From NCBI RefSeq assembly GCF_004354555.1, contig NZ_PUFH01000001.1, forward strand, positions 21,528 to 85,527: 64,000 nt of DNA. Direction: 5' to 3'. Below are positions 45,207 through 54,887 of the stretch, piece by piece (position 1 is the first letter of the stretch; each line of letters opens with the position of its first letter). The position numbers and the translations under genes are program-made. The stretch is from Leuconostoc citreum. Its GTDB lineage: Bacteria > Bacillota > Bacilli > Lactobacillales > Lactobacillaceae. The notes below the pieces were generated by a model that worked only from the letters and a program-made list of their open reading frames with translations, searched no databases and had not been told where the DNA came from.

Positions 45207-45230
45207 TAAACAGTTGATTAATCAACTTAT

Positions 45231-45302
45231 TGCTCCATAGTTCAGTGGTAGAATAACGCACTGTTAATGCGCAGGTCCCTGGTTCGAATCCAGGTGGAGC
45301 AG
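45231..45302 (+). tRNA. tRNA-Asn (GTT)
   Basis: A 72-nt cloverleaf; acceptor TGCTCCA/TGGAGCA, anticodon loop CTGTTAA in a CGCA/TGCG-containing stem, discriminator G. The 3' CCA is not encoded. Confidence 0.95.
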
Positions 45303-45315
45303 TTTAATAAAAATA

Positions 45316-45350
45316 AAAAAAGGTAGTCAAATTAATTTGACTACCTTTTT
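45316..45350 (+). terminator. Terminator after tRNA-Asn
   Basis: Perfect palindrome AAAAAGGTAGTCAAATT and its complement, with flanking A and T runs; also usable by the convergent menG transcript. Confidence 0.88.
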
Positions 45351-45416
45351 ATTTTTAGATGGTTATGGGTTTTGATTGACAAAAGAACCCTACCGTGTTC
45401 GCCTAAGATGCCTTTA

Positions 45417-46127
45417 TTATTTCACCGCATAATGCACTGCTGCTGCACCCAAATTAAAACGCGAAATTTTAACAGTGGCAAAACCAATCTTTAACAACTG
45501 CTTGCCAAGGGTCATATAATCCATGAATTTCTCAGTTGTTTCATCTAAATATTTGTATTCTTGATACTTCCCTTTAGCAAATACTTTACCAAATACAGGC
45601 ATCACTATACCAAAATAAAACTGCCAGAAAGGCTTTACTATTGGATTATCCGGTTGAGATGTCTCTAGAATAACTAATTGCCCACCTGGTTTCAACACGC
45701 GATACATCTCTTTTAACCCCATAACTGGGTCAGGTAAATTACGTAAACCAAAACCAATAGTCACAATATCAAATGACGCATCATCAAAAGGTAGCGCCAT
45801 GGCATCCCCCTGAATTAAAGTGATTTTGTCAGAGTAATCACTAACGTCAACCTTTTTTTGCCCAACCGCGAGCATTTCCTCGCTAAAATCAAGCCCAGTA
45901 ACGTGAGACGTCTCGTTGCTCTTTTCAGCTAACGCAAGCGCCCAATCAGCGGTACCTGTTGCTAAATCAATAATCTGGGCCCCCACGGGGAACGACATTT
46001 TTGCCATCACTTTTTGACGCCACAATTTGTGGGTTCCTAACGAAATAATATTATTCATTTTGTCATATTCAGGTGCAATCTTATTAAACAGTGCTTGGAC
46101 ATCTGTATTTTTTGGTGATTGTGTCAT
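45417..46127 (-). CDS. menG: Demethylmenaquinone methyltransferase
   Basis: A SAM-dependent methyltransferase (UbiE/MenG family), last step of menaquinone synthesis. About 236 residues: IDLATGTADWALALAE (SAM loop), TGLDFSEEMLAVGQKK and TIGFGLRNLPDP. ATG 46125-46127 (MTQSPKNTDVQALF) fits the family start, but an in-frame GTG at 46152-46154 sits nearer the SD; a hairpin separates SD from the ATG (separate entry). It follows menE directly. Confidence 0.92.
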   Translation of the reverse strand: MTQSPKNTDVQALFNKIAPEYDKMNNIISLGTHKLWRQKVMAKMSFPVGAQIIDLATGTADWALALAEKSNETSHVTGLDFSEEMLAVGQKKVDVSDYSDKITLIQGDAMALPFDDASFDIVTIGFGLRNLPDPVMGLKEMYRVLKPGGQLVILETSQPDNPIVKPFWQFYFGIVMPVFGKVFAKGKYQEYKYLDETTEKFMDYMTLGKQLLKIGFATVKISRFNLGAAAVHYAVK

Positions 46128-46138
46128 GATTTTTAACC

Positions 46139-46169
46139 GGCGAAGCCAATGCACTTCGCCTCTCTCCTC
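46139..46169 (-). promoter_or_regulatory. SD-hairpin-ATG arrangement of menG
   Basis: On the minus strand SD GAGGAGAGA (46161-46169) is followed at once by the 7-bp stem GGCGAAG/CTTCGCC (46154-46160 with 46139-46145, 8-nt loop), and then 11 nt to the ATG. A GTG codon lies at the stem/loop junction. Confidence 0.5.
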
Positions 46170-46171
46170 AA

Positions 46172-47611
46172 TTATTTTAAAATTTCAAGCGCATCTAAAT
46201 CCGCTTTGAATTGTTGCCGTTGCACCTTGCCACTTGCTGTACGGTGCCAATACTTAGCTTGGTAAAAAGATTGTGGCACTTTATAATGTGCTAACTTTTC
46301 TCGACCAAATTGACGCAAGCTATCACTGGATAGGCCTGTCCCTGAGACGATAGCAACCGGTACCGCACCCCAAACATCATCTGGTATACCAATAACCACA
46401 ATATCATCCAAGCCTGGCATCTTAGCGTAAGCCGACTCAACTTCATCTGGGAAAATATTTTCTCCACCGGAATTAATCATATCGCCTTGACGACCTTGAA
46501 CATAAAGAAAACCATCTTCATCCAAATAACCGAAGTCTTCCGTATCGAACCAACCATCATGCATATTTTGTAGTAATTTTTGTGGCTTATTTAAGTACCC
46601 AACTGTCAGCGTTGGTGATTTAATCCAAATGTTGCCCTGATCTGCTGGTTGACCATCTTGATCTCTAATGGTTATTGATACTGGAAATAATGGTTTGCCT
46701 ACTGATTGCATTTTTTTGACTATATCTGCAGAATCTAAGGCCACTACCTGTGATGCCGTTTCTGTCATACCATAAGACTGAATAACTGGCAGTTTGTGAA
46801 GTTGTGCTTTTTGTAACGTTGCTAAATCAGTCGGTCCACCACCCAATAACATTGCTCGAAAATGTGAATTATAGTTGACATCATCTGGTAGCGCTGCTAA
46901 TAGTTGTTTTAACATAACCGGCACAACTGACATCGTTGTGATACCATCGTGAATCAGTAACTCGTTAATCGCCTGACTGTCAAATTTTTCCACTAAGACC
47001 ACCCGCATGCCATATATCAAGCTACGCATTAAAATTGAAAAGCCACTAATATGAAATATCGGCACAACAGCTAACCAAGCATCTTGAGCAGATAATCCGA
47101 GATTGATAGCACTGCCCATCGCTGAATAAAAATGATTCTTATAAGTTTGCATCACACCTTTAGGCTGACTCGTCGTGCCAGAGGTGTACATCACACTAGT
47201 TACAAAATCATCCGGAAAGGCTGTAACAGGTATAATTGGTTCCCCATCAGGTAAATCAGAAAAGCGAATTTGTTGTTTAATTTGTAATGCTTGCGTGTAA
47301 TCATCGTCAGTCAATAATAACGTGACACCCGCATCTGATAATTGATAATTGATTTCATCAACCGATAAACGCCGATTAATGAACACAATGGTTTTTCCTA
47401 GCTGTTGTAACGCCATAATAATTAAATAACCTGCTACATTATTCGTCATTATCAAAGCGACACGCGCATTGCAATCTTTTAAACTACTAATTTTACCGGC
47501 GATGTGATTCGCTTTTTGGGCGACCTCAGCAAACGTCATATCTTGATGAGCCATTGTCACAGCAACACGGTTTGGCGTAATTTGTGCACGCTTAACCAAC
47601 CAATTTTCCAT
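46172..47611 (-). CDS. menE: o-Succinylbenzoate-CoA ligase
   Basis: An acyl-CoA synthetase of menaquinone synthesis. About 479 residues. The AMP-binding P-loop is VMYTSGTTSQPKGVM, then QSYGMTETASQVV, GWFDTEDFGYLDEDG and the C-terminal catalytic Lys in TASGKVQRQQF. ATG 47609-47611 is chosen because SD AGAGG is 8 nt upstream. It is the first gene of menE-menG; the other men genes are elsewhere. Menaquinone in this organism would support respiration when haem is supplied. Confidence 0.92.
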   Translation of the reverse strand: MENWLVKRAQITPNRVAVTMAHQDMTFAEVAQKANHIAGKISSLKDCNARVALIMTNNVAGYLIIMALQQLGKTIVFINRRLSVDEINYQLSDAGVTLLLTDDDYTQALQIKQQIRFSDLPDGEPIIPVTAFPDDFVTSVMYTSGTTSQPKGVMQTYKNHFYSAMGSAINLGLSAQDAWLAVVPIFHISGFSILMRSLIYGMRVVLVEKFDSQAINELLIHDGITTMSVVPVMLKQLLAALPDDVNYNSHFRAMLLGGGPTDLATLQKAQLHKLPVIQSYGMTETASQVVALDSADIVKKMQSVGKPLFPVSITIRDQDGQPADQGNIWIKSPTLTVGYLNKPQKLLQNMHDGWFDTEDFGYLDEDGFLYVQGRQGDMINSGGENIFPDEVESAYAKMPGLDDIVVIGIPDDVWGAVPVAIVSGTGLSSDSLRQFGREKLAHYKVPQSFYQAKYWHRTASGKVQRQQFKADLDALEILK

Positions 47612-47664
47612 TTTTTCAACCTCTTTAATCACTATATTATCATACCATTTTGTCATGTAATTGC

Positions 47665-47693
47665 TTGCACTTTTTAGTTTACAGTTGTAAACT
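47665..47693 (+). promoter_or_regulatory. cop promoter with cop box
   Basis: -35 TTGCAC (47665-47670), 17-bp spacer, -10 TAAACT (47688-47693). TACAGTTGTA (47680-47689) matches the CopY operator consensus TACAnnTGTA exactly and overlaps the -10. Confidence 0.85.
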
Positions 47694-47699
47694 TATTGT

Positions 47700-48134
47700 A
47701 TGAAAACAAATGAAAAAACAATGACAGCTAGTGAGTGGGAAATCATGCGTATTATTTGGACATTGGGCGAGGCCACAAGTCGACAACTCATTCGTATTCT
47801 CGCGCAAAAAAATCAATGGTCGCCATCGACTGTTAAAACACTCATCACACGGTTACAAACAAAAGGTTATTTGGTTGCCAACGGCGCGACACGTGATCGT
47901 TTATTTACGCCAACCATACCTGAGATTGAAGCCATGACAGCAACACTAACGCATACGGTACAGTCAATGTGCGCTATGTGTGTGGGACGTTCTCTTATCG
48001 CAGTCATTGATGATACACCTTTATCACAGCAAGATATTACCAACTTACAGCAGCTATTACGTGACAAACAGTCACACGCACCGCAGTCAATCGCCTGTGA
48101 CTGTATGCCAACACACGGGGAGGATTTCAAATGA
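47700..48134 (+). CDS. copY: CopY family copper-responsive repressor
   Basis: A winged-helix repressor of the BlaI/MecI/CopY family, 144 residues: EWEIMRIIWTLGEATSRQLI and STVKTLITRLQTKGYLV (recognition helix). The C-terminus has Cys pairs CAMC (near 92) and CDC (near 135), a variant of the usual CxCxxxxCxC metal motif. It should bind the cop box until copper displaces zinc. The ATG begins 6 nt after the -10 box and has no SD, so the mRNA appears leaderless. Confidence 0.92.
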   Translation: MKTNEKTMTASEWEIMRIIWTLGEATSRQLIRILAQKNQWSPSTVKTLITRLQTKGYLVANGATRDRLFTPTIPEIEAMTATLTHTVQSMCAMCVGRSLIAVIDDTPLSQQDITNLQQLLRDKQSHAPQSIACDCMPTHGEDFK

Positions 48135-50176
48135 CGATGAACATGCAACCACATGAACACAAACATGCATCGCAAGCTATGTCGCATCATGACATGACAG
48201 CGCATCATCAACACATGTCGGATGATCCTGGTATGGCAAATATGGATATAACTGACATGAAACGCCGTTTCTGGTGGTCTGTTATTTTGATGATACCAAT
48301 TATTGTTTTAAGCCCATTTATGGGTATGAAACTACCATTTACACTCACATTTCCTGGTAGCATTTGGTTCGCCACCCTATTTGCTATTCTGCTATATTTT
48401 ATTGGTTCAAAACCTTTTTTTGATGGTGCCAAAGCAGAAATCAAAGCTAAAAAACCAGCCATGATGTGTCTGGTCAGTATGGGGCTATTGGTTACATTTT
48501 GGTATTCTATTTATGCCGTTTTAGTGAATCAATTCTTCCACACATCGCATATTATGGATTTTCTCTGGGAGTTTGCGACACTAACAGTTATTATGTTGCT
48601 AGGTCATCGTATTGAAATGACTGCTACAATGCAAGCCGGAGATGCCACTGCAAAATTACAGGCCCTTCTACCCCAAACTGCCCATGTTAAGCACGATAAT
48701 CAGATGATGGACATGCCTATAAGCAGTCTAAAGTCTGACATGATTGTTCAAGTACTAGCTGGAGAAGCTTTCCCAGCAGACGGCGTTGTGGTTAATGGTC
48801 ATAGTCAGGTAGATGAATCGTTAATGACTGGTGAGAGCCGTTTAATTGATAAGCACAAACATAGTAACGTAGTAGGTGGCACAATTAATGGTAATGGCTC
48901 ATTATTAATCCAACTCACTCAAGTTGGCGCGGCCTCATTCCTTGGTCAATTACAGCAAACACTTGTGATGTCGCAGAGTGCGAAATCTCGTGTCGAAACT
49001 ATTGCTGATCGTGTTGCTTCATGGCTTTTCTGGATTGCTTTAGTGATCGCGCTGATAGCTTTAATTGTCTGGTTGCCTTTACGTGGCGTAAGTTTTGCCA
49101 CAAATATTGCTGTGACGGTTCTTGTAATTGCCTGTCCACATGCGCTAGGTCTGGCTGTGCCATTAGTGATTCAGCGTACTAAATCACTTGCCGCCGCCCA
49201 AGGCATTCTGATAAAAAACCGTAAAGCTTTGTCCTCAGCGACCCAAGTCAAATTTGCTTTAATGGACAAAACTGGCACATTGACTACTGGCAAGTTTAGT
49301 GTGACACATCTTGAGATCTACAAAGGTGATAAAAACCAAGCACTAAGCCTCATGGCTGCACTAGATAAACAATCCACGCACCCATTAGCTCAGGCAATTG
49401 TTGCTTACGCAGATCAGCATGCTGCACCGAATCAGACGGCAACCGAAGTTGAAAATTTACCTGGCTATGGTGTCGCCGGTAAAGTCAATGACACATACTA
49501 TTTACTCGTCTCTAGTCGTTATTTAGCAGATCACGATATTGCATTTACACCAGTGGTTCAAGACGGCACTGTGTCCTATCTGCTAGCAGACAAGCAGGTC
49601 ATTGCTGCTGTGGTGCAAAGTGATAGCTTAAGAGACACCGCAAAAGATTTTGTCAAACAACTACTTAAACAAGGTATCACGCCCGTGTTAGTCACTGGAG
49701 ACAATATAAAAACAGCCCAAGCTGTTGCCAATCAACTGACTATCGATGCCGTTCATGCTGAAGTATCGCCACAGGAAAAAATTGCCTTAGTCGCAGATTA
49801 TCAAAAGCGCGGCCGCGTCATGATGATTGGTGATGGCATCAACGATGCTCCTGCCCTCGCTCAAGCAAACTTATCAGTAGCCATTGGTGCTGGTACGCAA
49901 GTGGCTCAAGCTTCTGCCGACACTGTATTGATTGCGAATCATTTACCCAAAATTATTGATTTCTTGGCTTTGGCCAAACGTGCCAACGTTAAACAAATCG
50001 AAAATTTGTGGTGGGGGGCTGGCTATAATATCATTGCTATGCCCTTAGCAGCCGGTATTCTATCTGGGTTTGGCATCCTGCTCAATCCAATGATTGGGGC
50101 TATTATCATGTCATTATCAACGCTTATCGTCGCACTTAATGCCATGACACTAAACACACCTGCAAAAAGCCGTTGA
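48131..50176 (+). CDS. copB: Copper-exporting P-type ATPase, CopB type
   Basis: A P1B-type ATPase of 681 residues. The N-terminus is Met/His-rich (MNMQPHEHKHASQAMSHHD…) in place of CxxC metal domains. The intramembrane motif is CPHALGLAVPL, characteristic of the CPH (CopB, P1B-3) group. MTGES, DKTGTLT and GDGINDAPAL complete the catalytic core. It overlaps copY by 4 bp, with SD GGGGAGG. Copper efflux is thus under CopY control. Confidence 0.95.
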   Translation: MTMNMQPHEHKHASQAMSHHDMTAHHQHMSDDPGMANMDITDMKRRFWWSVILMIPIIVLSPFMGMKLPFTLTFPGSIWFATLFAILLYFIGSKPFFDGAKAEIKAKKPAMMCLVSMGLLVTFWYSIYAVLVNQFFHTSHIMDFLWEFATLTVIMLLGHRIEMTATMQAGDATAKLQALLPQTAHVKHDNQMMDMPISSLKSDMIVQVLAGEAFPADGVVVNGHSQVDESLMTGESRLIDKHKHSNVVGGTINGNGSLLIQLTQVGAASFLGQLQQTLVMSQSAKSRVETIADRVASWLFWIALVIALIALIVWLPLRGVSFATNIAVTVLVIACPHALGLAVPLVIQRTKSLAAAQGILIKNRKALSSATQVKFALMDKTGTLTTGKFSVTHLEIYKGDKNQALSLMAALDKQSTHPLAQAIVAYADQHAAPNQTATEVENLPGYGVAGKVNDTYYLLVSSRYLADHDIAFTPVVQDGTVSYLLADKQVIAAVVQSDSLRDTAKDFVKQLLKQGITPVLVTGDNIKTAQAVANQLTIDAVHAEVSPQEKIALVADYQKRGRVMMIGDGINDAPALAQANLSVAIGAGTQVAQASADTVLIANHLPKIIDFLALAKRANVKQIENLWWGAGYNIIAMPLAAGILSGFGILLNPMIGAIIMSLSTLIVALNAMTLNTPAKSR

Positions 50177-50192
50177 TTTAAACGGCTTTTTT
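50164..50192. terminator. Terminator after copB
   Basis: Stem AAAAAGCCGTT/AACGGCTTTTT overlapping the copB stop codon, followed by T-run. Confidence 0.88.
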
Positions 50193-50202
50193 GTAGTATG
50201 AC

Positions 50203-50940
50203 TTATTGCCTATCCGCCTTTTGTTGCTGATTTATCGCAATTAATTGTTGTTGCACTTCTCCAAGCATTGTCGTTTGTAACTTTTGCAGTGCCAGCAAAT
50301 CTGGGTTGTCTTTTTTCAATAAGCGGTCAATTTTGGCATGTAACAATCGCATTTCTTCCTCTGTTTTCAAATTAACATGAAAATCATTATCTGCATGTAA
50401 GCGATCATAGTCCGAGGATCTATTTTGACTCATCATAATAAGCGGTGCCTGCAATGCTGCGATCATACTTAAAAACAAATTCAATAAAATAAAAGGGTAC
50501 GGATCAAAGTTAACGTGGAAAATATGCAGCCCATTAATCATAATCCAAATAATCATAGTTAGCACAGATAATATGATAAAACCCCAACTGCCACCAAATC
50601 GTGCGACATCATCAGCTATTCTTTGGCCAAATGTGTAAGACTCTCTTTGATACTTCTTAACATTAATAACTTTAAAACTTTTATCCGTCAAAATATGAGC
50701 CAACTTATGATTTATGCGTTGACTTGATTGGCCATTGTCTGCAATCATTTTGTCAATTTTAGCTAACCGATAGGCTAACAAATGATCAAAACAAATAAAA
50801 TCATTGGGACGTACCTCTGGGAAATCACGTCTAATCGTGTGCTGTAACGTGCCATCTAATTCTCCTACCAAAACGCCAGCAACAATATCTTTATCAGCAT
50901 GGTCGACTAAACACTGAAATATGTCGTTCCTATCTTTCAT
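50203..50940 (-). CDS. DUF1003 membrane protein
   Basis: A 245-residue protein with a soluble N-terminal part, two adjacent transmembrane helices (GGSWGFIILSVLTMIIWIM and FILLNLFLSMIAALQAPLIMMSQNR) typical of DUF1003, and a helical C-terminal tail rich in Gln and Lys. Function unknown. ATG 50938-50940 fits SD AAAGGAG at 8 nt. Confidence 0.9.
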   Translation of the reverse strand: MKDRNDIFQCLVDHADKDIVAGVLVGELDGTLQHTIRRDFPEVRPNDFICFDHLLAYRLAKIDKMIADNGQSSQRINHKLAHILTDKSFKVINVKKYQRESYTFGQRIADDVARFGGSWGFIILSVLTMIIWIMINGLHIFHVNFDPYPFILLNLFLSMIAALQAPLIMMSQNRSSDYDRLHADNDFHVNLKTEEEMRLLHAKIDRLLKKDNPDLLALQKLQTTMLGEVQQQLIAINQQQKADRQ

Positions 50941-51000
50941 CAATCCCACTCCTTTTAGTCTAGAATGCCTTCATTATAGCATTGTGGCCAACATCAACAA

Positions 51001-51027
51001 AAAAAGACGTCTTATGACGTCTTTTTT
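51001..51027. terminator. Terminator after gntP
   Basis: Stem AAAAAGACGTC/GACGTCTTTTTT with a TTAT loop. Confidence 0.88.
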
Positions 51028-51034
51028 GAACTAC

Positions 51035-52390
51035 TCAGACAAACAAACTCATCAAGAGTACCATGACTAAACCAACCACGGCAATGATTGTCTCCAAAAC
51101 TGTCCAAATCAATAAGGTCTGTTTCATATTTAAATCGAAATATTCTTTAAACATCCAGAACCCCGCATCGTTTACGTGAGATGCTGCTAATGAGCCGGCA
51201 CCAATCACAAGCACCATTAAAGCAGGATTGACGTTAGAAGCGACCATCAGTGGTTGTACTAATCCGGCAGCTGTTAATGCGGCAACAGTAGCTGATCCCA
51301 ATGCAACACGTAGTACAACTGTAATAATCCAAGCAAGCAGTAGTGGTGAGATTGCTGAGTGAATAAATAAAGCGGAAATTTGCCCTGAAATACCACCATC
51401 AATCAAAATTTGCTTGAATGCTGCACCGCCACCAATAATGAGCAGTAACATGGCTATAGACTTCACAGCCTCTTCAACAGTTGTCATCATATCTGTTGTC
51501 TTACGACCCTGGTGCCAACCCATCGCCCACAAAGCAAAGACTAATGAAATAATCATAGCTGCTACAGGATTTCCAATCATAGTAATAAAGGCATCGAATC
51601 CGGTTGGTTTTTTGAATGGCTGACCATCATTAAAAATAATTGTGTAGACGGTCGTAATACCCATCATTAGTACTGGAAACAATGATGTCAACACCGAGAT
51701 ACCAAAACTAGGCGTTTCATTCAAGACGAATTTTTTCTGTTCACCAAATGCCGTCAACTCATGCTTTATCACGAAGGCATCGGGTGCAAATTTCTGAGCG
51801 AGTTTTGTGAAAACTGGCCCAGCAATGATTGCTGCTGGAATCGCCACAATCAAGCCATATACCAAAACCGTCCCGGGATTAGCGCCTAAAGCACCCGAAA
51901 TAGCTGTTGGCGCAGGATGTGGTGGTAAGAAGCCATGCGTTACCGATAGCGCTGCAGCCATTGGGATGCCCAAATATAATAGTGGTACGGATGCTTCAAG
52001 TGCGATGGCAAAGACGATTGGAATCAATAGCACCATACCAACTTCGAAGAATAAGGCAATCCCAATAATGAACGCTGCCACCATAATCGCTAGTTGTACA
52101 CGTTTTTTACCAAACTTAGCAATTAATGTATGCGCAATTCGGTAAGCCCCACCTGCATCAGCAACCAGTCGACCAAGGACTGCACCAAAACCAAAGACAA
52201 TGGCGAGCTCCCCTAACGAGGAGCCAATACCATTTTGTATCGCGTTGGGAATTTGGTCTAATTTCATCCCCAAACCAATACCAACTAAAGCAGAGGTGAA
52301 AATTAACGCAATAAATGTGTTAATTTTGAACTTAATAATGAGTAACAGTAGAAATAATATCCCAACTGCTAAAACGACAAAAGACATCAT
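51035..52390 (-). CDS. gntP: Gluconate permease, GntP family
   Basis: A 451-residue, 12-14 helix proton symporter for gluconate or a related sugar acid (GntP/CitMHS group). Landmarks are VTHGFLPPHPAPTAI, GSLAASHVNDAGFWMFKEYF and the early GFGAVLGRLVADAGGAYRIA. No gluconate kinase gene is adjacent. A perfect cre site about 90 bp upstream predicts glucose repression. Two ATGs are adjacent at the start; the first is used. Confidence 0.92.
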   Translation of the reverse strand: MMSFVVLAVGILFLLLLIIKFKINTFIALIFTSALVGIGLGMKLDQIPNAIQNGIGSSLGELAIVFGFGAVLGRLVADAGGAYRIAHTLIAKFGKKRVQLAIMVAAFIIGIALFFEVGMVLLIPIVFAIALEASVPLLYLGIPMAAALSVTHGFLPPHPAPTAISGALGANPGTVLVYGLIVAIPAAIIAGPVFTKLAQKFAPDAFVIKHELTAFGEQKKFVLNETPSFGISVLTSLFPVLMMGITTVYTIIFNDGQPFKKPTGFDAFITMIGNPVAAMIISLVFALWAMGWHQGRKTTDMMTTVEEAVKSIAMLLLIIGGGAAFKQILIDGGISGQISALFIHSAISPLLLAWIITVVLRVALGSATVAALTAAGLVQPLMVASNVNPALMVLVIGAGSLAASHVNDAGFWMFKEYFDLNMKQTLLIWTVLETIIAVVGLVMVLLMSLFV

Positions 52391-52480
52391 AATGTACGCT
52401 CTCCTAACTTATATTATGAAACCAGTTCTGCGCTATTTTCAGAAGGAAAACAGTTTTAAGATGAAAACTTTTTCTATTGT

Positions 52481-52494
52481 TGTAAGCGCTTTCA
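52481..52494. promoter_or_regulatory. cre site upstream of gntP
   Basis: TGTAAGCGCTTTCA, identical to the cre at 7037-7050 and matching the CcpA consensus fully. A TAAAAT box on the minus strand lies just upstream, so the site falls near the transcription start of gntP. Confidence 0.75.
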
Positions 52495-52673
52495 TATTCA
52501 ATATTTTAACATACATCTTTAAAAATACCAATAATTTGTCCTTTTATTAGGACAATGCTTATAAGTTCGCGTTTTTAAGACTGATTTTCCGCTTTTTTAA
52601 CCGTTACTTAATCTAAGCGTGTATAATGGAATGTATTGGTAATTTTATACATACAAATTAAGGAGAAATACTC

Positions 52674-53393
52674 ATGCGTAAGTATATCGCAGAATTCCTC
52701 GGAACATTTATGTTAGTGTTCTTTGGAACTGGTAGCGTTGTTTATTCAGCTGCCACAACACCATCACCACTCACAATTGCTTTAGCCTTTGGCTTAGCTT
52801 TGACTGTTGGTATTTATGCCTTCGGCCACATTTCAGGTGGCCACTTCAATCCGGCTGTGTCATTAGCAATGGCGATTCAAAAGCGCTTATCATGGGTTGA
52901 ATTTGTTGGCTATGTTATCGCCCAACTACTTGGTGCCATTGTTGCATCTCTTGCTGTGTTTGGTGGTGTTTCTGCTTACTTGAAATCCCCAACTGTTGCG
53001 CAAGCTTTGTCTGGTCAAAAGATAACAGTTACTCAATTTATTAATTTGGCTGGCCTAGGACAAACAAACTTTGCTGATGGTGAAACAATTTCTGCTTTCA
53101 TTTTTGAACTTGTTTTGACATTCTTGTTTGTTTTGGTTATTTCAATTGTCACTAAGTTAGCAAATGTGCCAGCACCTATCGTGATTGGTTTGTTACTGAC
53201 AGTACTTATGATTGTGGCTTTACCTATCACAGGTGGCGCTTTCAACCCTGCACGAGCACTTGCACCAGTACTGTTTGTTAAGGGTAGCGCATTAGGTCAT
53301 GTTTGGGTATACCTTGTTGCTGATTTGTTAGGTGGTGCTCTTGCTGCCTTCGCTGCAAATTTCTTCAATAAAGACGTTAAAGAAACAGCTTAA
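52674..53393 (+). CDS. MIP family aquaporin / glycerol facilitator
   Basis: A six-helix channel of 239 residues with the two NPA motifs HFNPAVS and FNPARA in the half-helices. The sequence starts MRKYIAEFLGTFMLVFFGTG, typical of the family. The second motif is followed by Arg of the selectivity filter. Water versus glycerol or dihydroxyacetone cannot be decided; a lactate-permeating MIP is known in lactic acid bacteria. SD AAGGAG. Confidence 0.93.
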   Translation: MRKYIAEFLGTFMLVFFGTGSVVYSAATTPSPLTIALAFGLALTVGIYAFGHISGGHFNPAVSLAMAIQKRLSWVEFVGYVIAQLLGAIVASLAVFGGVSAYLKSPTVAQALSGQKITVTQFINLAGLGQTNFADGETISAFIFELVLTFLFVLVISIVTKLANVPAPIVIGLLLTVLMIVALPITGGAFNPARALAPVLFVKGSALGHVWVYLVADLLGGALAAFAANFFNKDVKETA

Positions 53394-53445
53394 TATCAAA
53401 GTAAAAGAGCTTCGTCAATGACGAAGCTCTTTTACTTTGATATTA
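53391..53445. terminator. 55-bp perfect palindromic bidirectional terminator
   Basis: 27-bp perfect arms (53391-53417 and 53419-53445) around a single A; each arm contains AAAGAGCTTCGTCA. The outer three bases of the two arms are the stop codons of the two convergent genes, so both genes end inside the same hairpin. Confidence 0.95.
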
Positions 53446-54363
53446 AACATATAACTGCTTAGGAAAATCACTTGGCAGAGATGTGGTAATAATTCTTTTC
53501 GGCCCATCAAATGGCAGTGGTAAGGTCAGTGACATTGCATGTAGCATCATACGCTGCTGATTTAATCTTTGACCATACAATGAATCGCCAACAATTGGAT
53601 GATTGATACTCGCTAGATGAACACGAATTTGGTGCATTCTCCCTGTATCTAACTGTAACCGTAGTAATGTATTTTGAAAAACTGTGTGTATTTTAAACCA
53701 ATGTGTTTTAGCATGTTGTGCCTGTACACCATTTACTTGCCTTTGAAATGGTTTTGATATATCGCGCCCAATGGGCCGATCTATTGTGCCTGAGTTTTTC
53801 AGTAATATGCCTTGTACCCAAGCAAGATACGTCCGTTGGATTACTTTTTCTTTTAACATCCGATTAAGTATCGGCACAACAACCGGATTTTTGGCAACAA
53901 TCACGGCACCAGAAGTCTCACGATCAATTCGATGCACCATGTAGGGCTTAGCAATAGCGCCAGCGCTATATAGATGACGTTTTGAAAAATTTGCTGCTAA
54001 GAAATTTAACAAGGTATCTGTTTCTGACGGTGAGTGTGGGTGCATTTTCATACCTGCCGGTTTGTTAACAACAACTAAATCATCATTTTCAAAAATAATG
54101 TCCAGCGCGTGCGAATTGTTTGCTGGATACTGTGATTCCCCTGTACGAAAATCCGCTTGATCAAATACAAGCGACAATTGGTCGTTAGCCTGTAACTGAT
54201 AATTAGTTGGTCGATATAAGCCGTTAATTCGGACATGTTGTTTAAGACGTAAAGCGCCACGTATCCGCTGTGGTATTAACCAATGTATTAGTACTGCTTT
54301 AATTGACTGCCCAATATGCTCAGAATTAGGGGTAATTGTCATTTGATAATGCCATGTTGTCAT
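53443..54363 (-). CDS. RluA family pseudouridine synthase
   Basis: Modifies uridines in rRNA (RluD/RluA group). 306 residues. The catalytic Asp lies in MVHRIDRETSGAVIVAKN. An S4-like N-terminal part and the C-terminal RLQLDTGRMHQIRVHLASINHPIVGDSLYG signature (residues about 235-265) complete the call. It follows the MerR gene by 6 bp. The exact target position cannot be inferred. Confidence 0.93.
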   Translation of the reverse strand: MTTWHYQMTITPNSEHIGQSIKAVLIHWLIPQRIRGALRLKQHVRINGLYRPTNYQLQANDQLSLVFDQADFRTGESQYPANNSHALDIIFENDDLVVVNKPAGMKMHPHSPSETDTLLNFLAANFSKRHLYSAGAIAKPYMVHRIDRETSGAVIVAKNPVVVPILNRMLKEKVIQRTYLAWVQGILLKNSGTIDRPIGRDISKPFQRQVNGVQAQHAKTHWFKIHTVFQNTLLRLQLDTGRMHQIRVHLASINHPIVGDSLYGQRLNQQRMMLHAMSLTLPLPFDGPKRIITTSLPSDFPKQLYV

Positions 54364-54369
54364 AAAATT

Positions 54370-54852
54370 TTACTTTTCCAAGTGACCTGCATCACTATTT
54401 TCTGATGCATTCACAACAGTATATTTAACCTTACCAGAGTCGATACTCACATAAAGTAGCTGCGTCTCAGCCTCATCAAAATAACCTAAATTCACTACAA
54501 ATCTACCATCATGCATTTTTAAACCTTGAAAAGCGGTTTTCATAATATGCTGTACTACTGAGACACTTTCTAATTGCTCATTGGCAGCAACTACCGCATC
54601 GTGCAGCGATTCACCATCATCAAGGAATTGTTTAATGACAGACACTTTAACATAAGCTTTGAACCCATATAAACGCGATTCTTGTTCGTCTTCTCGCTTA
54701 ATAGTGGACACATAACCTTGCTTTTCCCAATAACGCAACTGCCGTGTCGATACCCCCGTCATACGTGCTAACTCACCAATACGAAATTGCATATTATCAA
54801 ACGACGGTTTTTTAAATTGTTTCAAATGAAATGTTTGTGATTTAGAATTCAT
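54370..54852 (-). CDS. MerR family regulator with short C-terminal domain
   Basis: About 160 residues: a MerR winged helix (FRIGELARMTGVSTRQLRYWEKQGYV; residues 24-50) preceded by a 20-residue basic/polar leader, then a region without the usual coiled-coil metal or drug domain. ATG 54850-54852 follows SD AGAGG at 8 nt. Target genes unknown; it precedes the pseudouridine synthase on the same strand. Confidence 0.85.
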   Translation of the reverse strand: MNSKSQTFHLKQFKKPSFDNMQFRIGELARMTGVSTRQLRYWEKQGYVSTIKREDEQESRLYGFKAYVKVSVIKQFLDDGESLHDAVVAANEQLESVSVVQHIMKTAFQGLKMHDGRFVVNLGYFDEAETQLLYVSIDSGKVKYTVVNASENSDAGHLEK

Positions 54853-54887
54853 ATCCATAGCCTCTAACATATTATATGCTTGTCAGC

